From Streptomyces roseolilacinus (lineage in GTDB: Bacteria > Actinomycetota > Actinomycetes > Streptomycetales > Streptomycetaceae), in NCBI RefSeq assembly GCF_014649335.1, contig NZ_BMSV01000010.1:124001-188000 (forward strand): DNA of 64,000 bases, in the 5' to 3' direction. The position numbers and the translations under genes are program-made. Below are positions 34,123-42,432 of the stretch, one piece after another (positions within the stretch are counted from its first letter, which is position 1; every line of letters begins with the position of its first letter). Below the pieces are notes generated by a model, which saw only the letters and a list, made by a program, of their open reading frames with translations, searched no databases and was not told where the DNA came from.

Positions 34123-34701
34123 GTGCAGACCTCCGCCGTCCCGGACCTCGCGCACACCCACGCCCGTCCCGCGCACTGGCTCGCGACCGCGGCCGCCATG
34201 GCCTGCGTCGTCGCCCTGGTGGGCCTGGTGCGCTCCGACCCGGCCACCGCCACCTCCACCGCCGACCCCGCGGTGCGCGCCCGGCAGGCCCCCGCCGGCG
34301 CCCCCGCCCCCGACGCGGCGACCGCGGCCTACCCGCTGACCTGCGCCGGAGTCCCCACGGCGGTTCCCAGGACCGCCAGCGGCGACCTCGACGGCGACGG
34401 CAGGCCCGAGACCGTGGCCGCCGCCCACTGCCAGGCCGGTTCCGGCACCCCGCCCCAGGGCCTGTACGTCCTCACCGGCGCGGCCGGAGGCTCCGGGGGC
34501 GCCCGCGTCGTGGCGACCCTCGTGGCCCCCGGGGACGCCCTCTCCGTCGCCGGCCTCGCCGTGCGTGACGGCGTCGTCACGGCGGACCTGCTCGGCTACT
34601 CGTCCCCCGACGTGCCCCGCTGCTGCCCCGACGAGCGCCGGACCGTCGAATGGCGGTGGAGCGGCGGCGCGTTCCTCCGCACCACCGCCACCGACAGCTG
34701 A
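34123..34701 (+). CDS. small membrane-anchored or secreted hypothetical protein
   Basis: I do not recognise a named family. The 192-residue product has one hydrophobic segment (about residues 20-38, WLATAAAMACVVALVGLV) preceded by a short N-terminus, so it is either anchored or cleaved. The extracytoplasmic part carries a calcium-binding-like loop SGDLDGDGRPETVA, as in FG-GAP/VCBS repeats, and four Cys (PLTCAG, AHCQAG, PRCCPD) that could form disulfides. The start is GTG 34123, with AGGAG 9 nt upstream. It lies between trmI and the ferredoxin gene and converges on the latter. Confidence 0.7.
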   Translation: MQTSAVPDLAHTHARPAHWLATAAAMACVVALVGLVRSDPATATSTADPAVRARQAPAGAPAPDAATAAYPLTCAGVPTAVPRTASGDLDGDGRPETVAAAHCQAGSGTPPQGLYVLTGAAGGSGGARVVATLVAPGDALSVAGLAVRDGVVTADLLGYSSPDVPRCCPDERRTVEWRWSGGAFLRTTATDS

Positions 34702-34708
34702 CGGACGG

Positions 34709-35020
34709 CTACTCGGCGTCGGGGCCGTACACCTCGACCCCGTCCGAGACCCGCCGCACGTGAATGCAGTCGCCCGGGCACTCCTTGGCCGAATCCACCA
34801 CGTCCCGCAGCAGCGGCAGCGGTACCGGCGTGGTCGCGCCCGGCTCCTGGAGCAGCTCGTCGTCGGCGCTCTTGACATAGGCCAGTCCGTCGATGTCGAG
34901 CTCGAACACCTCGGGCGCGTACTGGGCGCAGATCCCGTCCCCCGTACAGAGATCCTGGTCGATCCAGACTTCCAGGGCCTCTCCGGCGGCCGTGGTGGGA
35001 GCCTCGTGCTGCGCGGTCAT
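34709..35020 (-). CDS. ferredoxin
   Basis: The 103-residue small electron carrier has the single-cluster pattern of 3Fe-4S/4Fe-4S ferredoxins: Cys-x5-Cys in CTGDGIC, then CPGDC near residue 80. The segment IDQDLCTGDGICAQYAPEVFELDIDGLAYV is typical of actinobacterial ferredoxins that serve P450s. The short acidic insertion between cysteine groups is family-like. Its partner is unknown, and no P450 or ferredoxin reductase lies here. The start is ATG 35020. It is divergent from arc, as in other streptomycetes. Confidence 0.9.
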   Translation of the reverse strand: MTAQHEAPTTAAGEALEVWIDQDLCTGDGICAQYAPEVFELDIDGLAYVKSADDELLQEPGATTPVPLPLLRDVVDSAKECPGDCIHVRRVSDGVEVYGPDAE

Positions 35021-35230
35021 ATGCCCTGCCGTTTCCTGCGTCGGGTGAAGCGTCGAGAAGTAAGTCCGGCCCGCCCTGACGGGTGTTGGCCACTGACGAC
35101 GATACAACCGGCCGCTTTCCGATGTTGATGGGTGGGTATTCCCTTGAGGTGGGGGAGAGCGCAAGGGTGAAGATCGGACACACCTCGAGAGTCTTTGTGA
35201 TCTAGGGGTTTCAATCACCACCCACGCAGG

Positions 35231-35270
35231 TAGGGTCTGGAAGCGTCCAGCTCCCCTTGGAGGAGGTGAG
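35231..35270 (+). promoter_or_regulatory. arc promoter -10 and strong ribosome-binding site
   Basis: TAGGGT at 35231-35236 is a candidate -10, with GTTTCA 17 nt upstream as a weak -35. GGAGGAGGTGAGG at 35259-35271 is an extended Shine-Dalgarno. It selects GTG 35275 over the upstream in-frame TTG at 35257. Confidence 0.5.
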
Positions 35271-35274
35271 GACC

Positions 35275-37041
35275 GTGGCAGCCCACGACGACGACATCAA
35301 CCGCGGCATCCGGCCGGGGCGGGGGTCTGACGACCCCGCCGGCCAGGTTGCCTATCTCGAGCAGGAAATCGCCGTCCTGCGACGCAAGCTCGCCGACTCT
35401 CCGCGGCACACGAGGATTCTCGAAGAGCGGATCGTCGAGCTGCAGACCAACCTGGCCGGCGTGTCCGCGCAGAACGAGCGGCTCGCCGGCACGCTCCGCG
35501 AGGCCCGCGACCAGATCGTGGCCCTCAAGGAGGAGGTAGACCGCCTTGCCCAGCCGCCGGCCGGCTTCGGCGTCTTCCTGCAGGCCAACGAGGACGGCAC
35601 GTGCGACATCTTCACCGGTGGCCGCAAGCTCCGGGTGAACGTCAGCCCCAGCGTCGAGCTCGACCAGCTCCAGCGGGGCCAGGAAGTCATGCTCAACGAA
35701 GCGCTCAACGTGGTCGAGGTCATGGAGTTCGAGCGCGCCGGGGACATCGTCACCCTCAAGGAGATCCTCGAGGACGGCGAGCGCGCCCTGGTCATCGGCC
35801 ACACGGACGAGGAGCGGGTCGTACGGCTCGCCGAGCCCCTGCTGGACGCCACCGTCAGGCCCGGCGACGCCCTCCTGCTCGAACCCCGCTCGGGGTACGT
35901 CTACGAGGTCATCCCGAAGAGCGAGGTCGAGGAACTCGTCCTCGAGGAGGTCCCGGACGTCGACTACGACAAGATCGGCGGTCTGGGCAACCAGATCGAA
36001 CTGATCCGCGACGCGGTCGAGCTCCCGTACCTCTACCCCGACCTCTTCAAGGAGCACGAGCTCCGGCCCCCGAAGGGCATCCTGCTGTACGGCCCGCCCG
36101 GCTGCGGCAAGACCCTCATCGCCAAGGCCGTCGCCAACTCCCTTGCGAAGAAGGTCGCCGAGGTCACCGGGCAGCCCGCCGGCAAGAGCTACTTCCTCAA
36201 CATCAAGGGCCCGGAGCTCCTCAACAAGTACGTCGGCGAGACCGAGCGGCACATCCGCCTGGTCTTCCAGCGGGCCCGCGAGAAGGCGTCCGAGGGCACC
36301 CCCGTCATCGTTTTCTTCGACGAGATGGAGTCCCTCTTCCGCACCCGCGGCTCCGGCGTCAGCTCGGACGTGGAGAACACCATCGTCCCGCAGCTGCTCG
36401 CCGAGATCGACGGTGTCGAGGGACTCGAGAACGTCATCGTCATCGGCGCCTCCAACCGCGAGGACATGATCGACCCGGCGATCCTCCGCCCCGGTCGGCT
36501 CGATGTGAAGATCAAGATCGAGCGCCCGGACGCCGAGGCCGCCAAGGACATCTTCGCCAAGTACCTCACCCCGTCGCTGCCGCTCCACGAGGACGACCTC
36601 GGCGAGCACAACGGGTCCAAGGAAGCCGCCGCACAGGCCATGATCCAGTCGGTCGTGGAGCAGATGTACGCGGAATCCGAGGAGAACCGGTTCCTCGAGG
36701 TCACGTACGCCAACGGCGACAAGGAAGTCCTGTACTTCAAGGACTTCAATTCCGGCGCGATGATCCAGAACATCGTCGACCGGGCGAAGAAGATGGCCAT
36801 CAAGGCCTACCTCGACCAGAACCAGAAGGGCATCCGCGTCTCCCACCTCCTCCAGGCGTGCGTGGACGAGTTCAAGGAGAACGAGGACCTGCCCAACACC
36901 ACCAACCCGGACGACTGGGCCCGCATCTCCGGAAAGAAGGGCGAGCGGATCGTCTTCATCCGCACCCTCGTCACCGGAAAGCAGGGCGCGGACACCGGGC
37001 GCTCCATCGACACGGTGGCGAATACCGGCCAGTACCTGTAG
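35275..37041 (+). CDS. arc: proteasome-associated AAA ATPase Arc (Mpa)
   Basis: This is the ring-shaped ATPase that binds Pup, unfolds pupylated proteins and feeds them to the 20S proteasome. The 588-residue protein has an N-terminal coiled coil that captures Pup (about 25-75, QVAYLEQEIAVLRRKLADS...). Tandem OB domains follow (about 80-225). The AAA domain has Walker A GPPGCGKT, Walker B VIVFFDEMES and the arginine region SNREDMIDPAILRPGRLD. The C-terminus GQYL is the gate-opening HbYX-like tail. GTG 35275 follows GGAGGAGG. A terminator hairpin separates it from dop. Confidence 0.97.
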   Translation: MAAHDDDINRGIRPGRGSDDPAGQVAYLEQEIAVLRRKLADSPRHTRILEERIVELQTNLAGVSAQNERLAGTLREARDQIVALKEEVDRLAQPPAGFGVFLQANEDGTCDIFTGGRKLRVNVSPSVELDQLQRGQEVMLNEALNVVEVMEFERAGDIVTLKEILEDGERALVIGHTDEERVVRLAEPLLDATVRPGDALLLEPRSGYVYEVIPKSEVEELVLEEVPDVDYDKIGGLGNQIELIRDAVELPYLYPDLFKEHELRPPKGILLYGPPGCGKTLIAKAVANSLAKKVAEVTGQPAGKSYFLNIKGPELLNKYVGETERHIRLVFQRAREKASEGTPVIVFFDEMESLFRTRGSGVSSDVENTIVPQLLAEIDGVEGLENVIVIGASNREDMIDPAILRPGRLDVKIKIERPDAEAAKDIFAKYLTPSLPLHEDDLGEHNGSKEAAAQAMIQSVVEQMYAESEENRFLEVTYANGDKEVLYFKDFNSGAMIQNIVDRAKKMAIKAYLDQNQKGIRVSHLLQACVDEFKENEDLPNTTNPDDWARISGKKGERIVFIRTLVTGKQGADTGRSIDTVANTGQYL

Positions 37042-37055
37042 GAGCGCGCAGAACC

Positions 37056-37101
37056 GGCTGCGGATGTCCCCGGACCCCGAAAGGGGAGGGCATCCGCAGC
37101 C
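37056..37101 (+). terminator. terminator hairpin after arc
   Basis: An 11-bp stem GGCTGCGGATG/CATCCGCAGCC (37056-37066 and 37091-37101) encloses a second hairpin, CCCC-GAAA-GGGG (37075-37086), with a GNRA loop. Confidence 0.7.
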
Positions 37102-37302
37102 GCCTGCATTCCACGGGGTACCGCCAGATACGGACCACACCGGAGCAATGACGCAATTGATCTCCCCCCCAGCGCAAAGGCGCTCTAGGCTCATCCGTAC
37201 CGCCGAATCGCGCAGTGCGGGGTCGGGCACCGCACACGCATCGGAGAACCGGTACTCGGGCGCCGTTCCCGCGCGGGGACGCCGCCGGGCAAGGAGGGCC
37301 GC

Positions 37303-38814
37303 ATGACCGTACGGCGAGTAATGGGCATCGAGACGGAGTACGGGATCTCCGTCCCCGGCCATCCGAACGCCAATGCCATGCTCACCTCGTCCCAGATCGT
37401 CAACGCCTACGCGGCGGCGATGCACCGGGCGCGCCGCGCCCGCTGGGACTTCGAGGAGGAGAACCCGCTGCGGGACGCCCGCGGCTTCGACCTGGCCCGC
37501 GAAGTCGCCGACTCCAGCCAGCTCACCGACGAGGACATCGGCCTCGCCAACGTCATCCTGACCAACGGCGCCCGCCTCTACGTGGACCACGCCCACCCGG
37601 AGTACAGCGCGCCCGAGGTCACCAACCCCCGCGACGCCGTCCTGTGGGACAAGGCCGGCGAGCGGATCATGGCCGAGGCCGCCGAGCGGGCCGCCCAGCT
37701 GCCCGGCGCCCAGCCCATCCACCTGTACAAGAACAACACCGACAACAAGGGCGCCTCCTACGGCACGCACGAGAACTACCTGATGAAGCGGGAGACCCCC
37801 TTCTCGGACATCGTGCGCCACCTCACGCCCTTCTTCGTCTCCCGCCAGGTCGTGACGGGCGCCGGCCGCGTCGGCGTCGGCCAGGACGGCCAGGAGCACG
37901 GCTTCCAGATCAGTCAGCGCGCGGACTACTTCGAGGTCGAGGTCGGGCTGGAGACGACACTCAAACGGCCCATCATCAACACGCGGGACGAGCCGCACGC
38001 CGACGCCGAGAAGTACCGCCGCCTCCATGTGATCATCGGCGACGCGAACCTCTCGGAGATCTCCACCTACCTGAAGCTCGGCACGACCGCGCTGGTGCTG
38101 TCGATGATCGAGGACGGCTTCATCACCGTCGACCTCGCCGTCGACCAGCCCGTGCGCACCCTCCACCAGGTCTCGCACGACCCGACGCTCCAGCGGCTGA
38201 TCACGCTCCGCAACGGCCGGACACTCACCGCCGTGCAACTCCAGATGGAGTACTGCGAGCTGGCGCGCAAGTACGTCGAGAACCGCTTCGGCTCCGACGC
38301 GGACGAGCAGACCGCGGACGTCCTCACCCGCTGGGAGGACACCCTCGGCCGGCTGGAGAACGACCCCATGAGCCTCGCCGGCGAGCTGGACTGGGTGGCG
38401 AAGCTGGAGCTCATGGAGGGGTACCGGCGCCGCGACCGCCTCGACTGGGACGCCGCGCGCCTCCACCTCGTGGACCTCCAGTACGCCGACGTGCGCCCCG
38501 ACAAGGGCCTCTACAACCGCCTGGTGGCCCGCGGGCGCATGCGGCGCCTCCTGGACGAGGCGGACGTGGAGCGGGCCGAGAGGCAGCCTCCCGAGGACAC
38601 CAGGGCCTACTTCCGCGGCCGCTGCCTGGAGCAGTACGCGGACGACGTGGCGGCGGCGTCCTGGGACTCCGTGATCTTCGACCTCCCCGGCCGCGACTCC
38701 CTGCAGCGGGTGCCCACGCTGGAGCCCCTGCGGGGGACCCGGGAGCACGTGAAGGAGCTCCTGGACCGCTGCCGCACGGCGGAGGAGCTGGTCCGGGTCC
38801 TTTCGGGCGGCTGA
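37303..38814 (+). CDS. dop: Pup deamidase/depupylase Dop
   Basis: Dop deamidates the C-terminal Gln of Pup to Glu and removes Pup from substrates. The 503-residue member of the carboxylate-amine ligase (PafA/Dop) family opens with VMGIETEYGIS, holding the ATP/Mg Glu and catalytic region. It has NGARLYVDHAHPEYSAPE, LYKNNTDNKGASYGTHENYL and NTRDEPHADAEKYRRLHVI. At ~500 residues and with a longer N-terminal loop it is Dop rather than PafA, whose gene lies at 43.7 kb. The start is ATG 37303, with AAGGAGGG upstream. A -10-like TAGGCT lies at 37186-37191. Confidence 0.96.
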   Translation: MTVRRVMGIETEYGISVPGHPNANAMLTSSQIVNAYAAAMHRARRARWDFEEENPLRDARGFDLAREVADSSQLTDEDIGLANVILTNGARLYVDHAHPEYSAPEVTNPRDAVLWDKAGERIMAEAAERAAQLPGAQPIHLYKNNTDNKGASYGTHENYLMKRETPFSDIVRHLTPFFVSRQVVTGAGRVGVGQDGQEHGFQISQRADYFEVEVGLETTLKRPIINTRDEPHADAEKYRRLHVIIGDANLSEISTYLKLGTTALVLSMIEDGFITVDLAVDQPVRTLHQVSHDPTLQRLITLRNGRTLTAVQLQMEYCELARKYVENRFGSDADEQTADVLTRWEDTLGRLENDPMSLAGELDWVAKLELMEGYRRRDRLDWDAARLHLVDLQYADVRPDKGLYNRLVARGRMRRLLDEADVERAERQPPEDTRAYFRGRCLEQYADDVAAASWDSVIFDLPGRDSLQRVPTLEPLRGTREHVKELLDRCRTAEELVRVLSGG

Positions 38815-38956
38815 GAAGTGCTTCGGCGGGCCGCCAGAGGGAATCATGGAAGTGGCCCCCGGACGTCGAGAAAGACAGGGCCGATGTCAGACCGGGCTTG
38901 TAAGGTCTGATCTTGAGACACCTGACCAAGCGGGCAATCCGAGCGGGGTGAGGGAC

Positions 38957-39175
38957 ATGGCGACCAAGGACACCGGCGGCGGCCAGCAGAAGGCCACGCG
39001 TTCCACCGAAGAGGTCGAGGACCAGGCACCCGAGGCACAGGCCTCGGAGGACCTCAAGGAGCGCCACGAGAAACTGAGCGACGACGTGGACTCCGTCCTG
39101 GACGAGATCGACGACGTGCTCGAGGAGAACGCCGAGGACTTCGTGCGCTCCTTCGTGCAAAAGGGCGGCCAGTAA
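38957..39175 (+). CDS. pup: prokaryotic ubiquitin-like protein Pup
   Basis: Pup is the small protein tag ligated to lysines to mark proteins for proteasomal degradation. The 72-residue acidic, mostly disordered protein has the Arc-binding helical segment LKERHEKLSDDVDSVLDEID and the conserved C-terminus FVRSFVQKGGQ. The terminal GGQ needs deamidation by Dop to GGE before PafA can use it. ATG 38957 has GAGGGA upstream; a longer ORF from 38846 is not supported. A -10-like TAAGGT at 38901-38906 suggests a promoter of its own between dop and pup. Confidence 0.97.
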   Translation: MATKDTGGGQQKATRSTEEVEDQAPEAQASEDLKERHEKLSDDVDSVLDEIDDVLEENAEDFVRSFVQKGGQ

Positions 39176-39247
39176 GGCCCCTGCGACCTTCGGATCGAAG
39201 ACGACCGGGGGGCCGGTGACAGAGTCGGGGGGCGAGCGCCGCGTGCG

Positions 39248-39586
39248 GTGCGGCGAGTCCGGACCGCACGCGGCGCTCACCTGTGGGGGCCGGGTGCCAC
39301 GGGCTCCGCACGGGGGCCCTCCACGCGGGCCCGTGCGGCACGGACGCGGTCGCGGGCCGCGTCCGCCGAGGAGCGGCGCGGGGTCCGTCCGGCCGAGCCC
39401 CGGCGGCATGTGGATCACCGCCACACCGGGGGTAGGGTCCGTGGCGTACTGTGCTTCAACTGCAATTCGGCCATCGGCAAGCCGACAGATGACCCCGACG
39501 TCATCAGGCGGGCCGCCGCACACGTGGAGGGGAACTCGTGGAAGCCAACACCCGTAGCACCGGGCGTCTGCCGGCTGCCTTCCTGA
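39248..39586 (+). pseudogene. eroded endonuclease VII-like (HNH) gene, C-terminal remnant
   Basis: The frame ending at 39586 encodes a recognisable C-terminus of the recombination endonuclease VII-like proteins that streptomycetes carry between pup and prcB: HVDHRHTGGRVRGVLCFNCNSAIG, then DDPDVIRRAAAHVEGNSWKP and VAPGVCRLPS. The N-terminal part, including the expected first Cys-x2-Cys zinc pair just before HVDH, is not visible in any frame; 39180-39410 reads only as GC-rich low complexity. The last 49 bp overlap the prcB start and contain its ribosome-binding site. It could be a short functional ORF, but inactivation seems likelier. The start given is only the ORF limit. Confidence 0.6.
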
Positions 39587-40383
39587 CGCCCGGATCCTCG
39601 TCCTTCATGGACTTCCTGGCCGAGCACTCGCCGGAACTGCTGCCCGGGCGTCGGACGCTGCCCGCGGTGCAGGGCGCGATCGAGGTGCCGCACGGCACGA
39701 CCATCGTGGCCACCACCTTCCCCGGGGGCGTGGTCCTCGCCGGTGACCGGCGCGCCACCATGGGCAACATGATCGCGCAGCGCGACATCGAGAAGGTCTT
39801 CCCGGCCGACGAGTACTCGGCCGTGGGCATCGCCGGCACGGCGGGCCTCGCCGTGGAGATGGTCAAGCTGTTCCAGCTGGAGCTGGAGCACTTCGAGAAG
39901 GTCGAGGGCACCCAGCTCTCCCTGGAGGGCAAGGCGAACCGGCTCTCCACGATGATCCGCAGCAACCTCGGCATGGCCATGCAGGGACTCGCCGTGGTCC
40001 CGCTGTTCGCCGGCTGGGACGTGGACCGCGAGAAGGGCCGGATCTTCTCGTACGACGTCACGGGCGGCCGCTCCGAGGAGCAGGGGTACGCGGCCACCGG
40101 CTCGGGCTCGCTCTTCGCGCGCGGGTCGATGAAGAAGCTCTACCGCGAGGACCTCACCGAGCAGCAGGCCGTGACCCTGGTGGTGCAGGCGCTGTACGAC
40201 GCGGCGGACGACGACTCGGCGACGGGCGGACCGGACGTGGCGCGCCGCATCTACCCGATCGTCACGGTGATCACGGAGGACGGTTTCCGCCGCCTGACGG
40301 AGGCGGAGGCGTCGGACGTGTCGCGTGCCGTGCTGGAGCGCCGGATGGACCGGCCCGACGGTCCCCGCGCCGAGCTGCTCTGA
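39538..40383 (+). CDS. prcB: 20S proteasome beta subunit
   Basis: This is the catalytic subunit of the Pup-dependent 20S proteasome. The 281-residue precursor has a propeptide of 53 residues cut before Thr54 (VPHG/TTIVATTF), which becomes the N-terminal nucleophile. Asp and Lys of the Ntn-hydrolase site are in GDRRATMGN and further along (IEKVFPADEYSAVGIAGTAG). The start is GTG 39538, preceded by GGAGGGGA, which lies inside the endonuclease VII remnant. prcA follows 35 bp downstream in the same transcript. Confidence 0.97.
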   Translation: MEANTRSTGRLPAAFLTPGSSSFMDFLAEHSPELLPGRRTLPAVQGAIEVPHGTTIVATTFPGGVVLAGDRRATMGNMIAQRDIEKVFPADEYSAVGIAGTAGLAVEMVKLFQLELEHFEKVEGTQLSLEGKANRLSTMIRSNLGMAMQGLAVVPLFAGWDVDREKGRIFSYDVTGGRSEEQGYAATGSGSLFARGSMKKLYREDLTEQQAVTLVVQALYDAADDDSATGGPDVARRIYPIVTVITEDGFRRLTEAEASDVSRAVLERRMDRPDGPRAELL

Positions 40384-40418
40384 TGTTCTCGCCACTGACA
40401 GAAAGGGACGGATAGCCG

Positions 40419-41186
40419 GTGTCGACGCCGTTCTATGTCTCACCCCAGCAGGCCATGGCCGACCGGGCGGAATACGCCCGCAAGGGCATCGCGCGGGGCC
40501 GGAGCCTTGTTGTGATGCAGTACGCCGACGGCATCGTCTTCGTCGGCGAGAACCCGTCCCGCGCGCTGCACAAGTTCAGCGAGATCTACGACCGGATCGG
40601 TTTCGCCGCGGCCGGCAAGTACAACGAGTACGAGAACCTGCGGATCGGCGGTGTGCGCTACGCCGACCTGCGGGGCTACACCTACGACCGCGACGACGTG
40701 ACGGCGCGCGGCCTGGCGAACGTGTACGCGCAGACGCTCGGCACGATCTTCTCCAGCGCGGGCGAGAAGCCGTACGAGGTGGAGCTGGTCGTCGCCGAGG
40801 TGGGCTCCTCGCCGGAGGGCGACCAGATCTACCGGCTGCCGCACGACGGCTCGATCGTGGACGAGCACGGCTCGGTGGCGGTCGGCGGCAACGCCGAGCA
40901 GATCGGCAGTTTCCTGGACCAGCGGCACCGTGACGGGATGTCGCTGGCGGAGGCGCTGAAACTGGCGGTGCAGGCCCTGTCGCGGGACACCAACGGCAGC
41001 GAGCGGGAGATCCCCGCGGAGCGCCTGGAGGTGGCCGTACTGGACCGTACGCGGCCGCAGTCGCGGAAGTTCAAGCGGATCGTGGGCCGGCAGCTGGCGC
41101 GGCTGCTGGCGGCCCGGGAGCCGGCGACGGCCCCGACCGACGCGGTGGGCGACGAGGCCGAGGGCCCGGAGGGCTCCGAGGAGTAG
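40419..41186 (+). CDS. prcA: 20S proteasome alpha subunit
   Basis: This is the non-catalytic outer-ring subunit that forms the gated entry pore and docks Arc. The 255-residue protein begins STPFYVSPQQAMADRAEYARKGIARGRSLV, the gating N-terminus and first helix. It keeps the alpha-subunit core (FVGENPSRALHKFSEIYDRIGFAAAGKYNEYENL) and ends in an acidic tail (about 225-255). The start is GTG 40419, with GAAAGGGA upstream. It is followed by a UUCG-loop terminator and converges on the LacI-family gene. Confidence 0.97.
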   Translation: MSTPFYVSPQQAMADRAEYARKGIARGRSLVVMQYADGIVFVGENPSRALHKFSEIYDRIGFAAAGKYNEYENLRIGGVRYADLRGYTYDRDDVTARGLANVYAQTLGTIFSSAGEKPYEVELVVAEVGSSPEGDQIYRLPHDGSIVDEHGSVAVGGNAEQIGSFLDQRHRDGMSLAEALKLAVQALSRDTNGSEREIPAERLEVAVLDRTRPQSRKFKRIVGRQLARLLAAREPATAPTDAVGDEAEGPEGSEE

Positions 41187-41206
41187 ACGCCCCCCGGTGG
41201 CCTGGT

Positions 41207-41241
41207 GCCCCGGTCCGCCCTTCGGGGCGGGCCGGGGCTTT
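41207..41241 (+). terminator. UUCG-capped terminator after prcA
   Basis: The 14-position stem (41207-41220 with 41225-41238, one G-T pair) has a TTCG loop and is followed by TTT. It lies between the converging prcA and lacI-type genes. Confidence 0.75.
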
Positions 41242-41249
41242 CGCGTGCG

Positions 41250-42278
41250 TCAGGCGCGCGGCGGCGGGGCGGTGGAGGCTCGTACGCGCAGGGTGACGGG
41301 CAGGTCGCCGGGGGGCGGTGTGCGTCCGTCGAGGACGGCGAGGAGGGCTTCCATGCCGCGCTCCCCGACCTGTTCGGCGGGGAGGCCGACGGTGGTGAGC
41401 TCGGGTTCGACGGCGGTGGCGAGGGCGAGGTCGTCGAAGCCGGTGACGGACACGTCCTCGGGGACGCGCAGGCCGAGGCGGCGTACGGCCTTGCAGGCAC
41501 CGGCGGCGATGAGGTCGTCGTCGCAGACGAGGGCGGTGGGACGGGGGCCGGGCGCGGCGAGGGCGCGGGCGGCGGCTTCGCGGGCGCCGGCCACGTCGAG
41601 GGGCGCGGGGACGGTGCGCACGGTGGTGTCGGGACGCTCGCGCAGGGCGGCGGCGAGTGCCCTGGCGCGGACGTCGAAGGTCCAGGAGGGCACGGCGGAC
41701 GCGAGGTGGACGAAGCGGCGGTGGCCGAGGGCGAGGAGGTGGCCCGTCACCTGGCGCATGCCGTCGGCGATGTCGAGGTTGACCTGGGCGGCGGAGCCCC
41801 GGTCGGCCGGGTCGCTGTCGAGCATGACGAGCGGCAGGTCGGTGTCGTGGAAGGCGTGCAGGGCGTCGGTGGCCATCGACGAGGCGATGACGCCGTCGAG
41901 GGCGGTACGGGCGGACGCGAAGGGGTCCCTCGCGGGGCCCACGCCCTGGGGGGAGGGGTAGAGGACCACGCCGAAGTCGTGGCGGGCGGCGACGGCGGAG
42001 GCGCCGGTGTAGACGCGCGCGAAGAACTCGTTGGTGAGGGCGGGGACGACGAGGAGCGCGGTGCGGGTGCGGCCGAGGCGCAGGTTGCGGGCGGCGAGGT
42101 TGGGGCGGTAGCCGAGCCGGCGGGCCGTGTCGCGGACGAGGCCGGCGGTGCGTTCGGAGACGCGGCCGTGCCACTTGCCGCCGAGGACGAGGGAGACGGT
42201 GGCCTGGGAGACGCCGGCGGCGGCGGCGACGTCGCGGCTGGTGGGGCGGGGCCCGCCGAGGGGTTCCGGGGCCTTCAC
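41250..42278 (-). CDS. LacI family transcriptional regulator
   Basis: The 342-residue regulator has an N-terminal LacI helix-turn-helix and hinge (about 12-62, TSRDVAAAAGVSQATVSLVLGGKWHGRVSERTAGLVRDTARRLGYRPN). A periplasmic-binding-protein-like sugar domain follows, with ALLVVPALTNEFFARVYTGA, ALVCDDDLIAAGACKA and VSVTGFDDLALATAVEPELTTV. It probably controls the divergent MFS gene. The start is GTG 42278. It interrupts the proteasome genes, as I recall it does in S. coelicolor, so the arrangement is ancestral rather than a recent insertion. Confidence 0.93.
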   Translation of the reverse strand: MKAPEPLGGPRPTSRDVAAAAGVSQATVSLVLGGKWHGRVSERTAGLVRDTARRLGYRPNLAARNLRLGRTRTALLVVPALTNEFFARVYTGASAVAARHDFGVVLYPSPQGVGPARDPFASARTALDGVIASSMATDALHAFHDTDLPLVMLDSDPADRGSAAQVNLDIADGMRQVTGHLLALGHRRFVHLASAVPSWTFDVRARALAAALRERPDTTVRTVPAPLDVAGAREAAARALAAPGPRPTALVCDDDLIAAGACKAVRRLGLRVPEDVSVTGFDDLALATAVEPELTTVGLPAEQVGERGMEALLAVLDGRTPPPGDLPVTLRVRASTAPPPRA

Positions 42279-42370
42279 GCGCGTCCGCCTCCGTGGGTTC
42301 TCCGGGGCCGCCGCGGGGTGCGGTGCGGCCGGTCAGGGGTGCGCGGATGGACCCGCGGCTGCGGACATGG

Positions 42371-42397
42371 TACGTATGACGCAGGAAGTTATACGTA
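42371..42397. promoter_or_regulatory. TACGTA direct repeats in the lacI/MFS divergent promoter region
   Basis: Two TACGTA palindromes (42371-42376 and 42392-42397) are spaced 21 bp apart, two helical turns. They lie in an AT-rich patch between the regulator and transporter genes. They are candidate binding sites for the LacI-family protein. Confidence 0.5.
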
Positions 42398-42432
42398 AAA
42401 CCCCGGCGGGACGCCGGGAGGAGGAGCGGGCG

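Noticed and set aside
39216..39557. 113-codon ORF between pup and prcB as a gene
   Set aside because: Its translation is low-complexity. The alternative frame ending at 39586 carries the endonuclease VII similarity instead.
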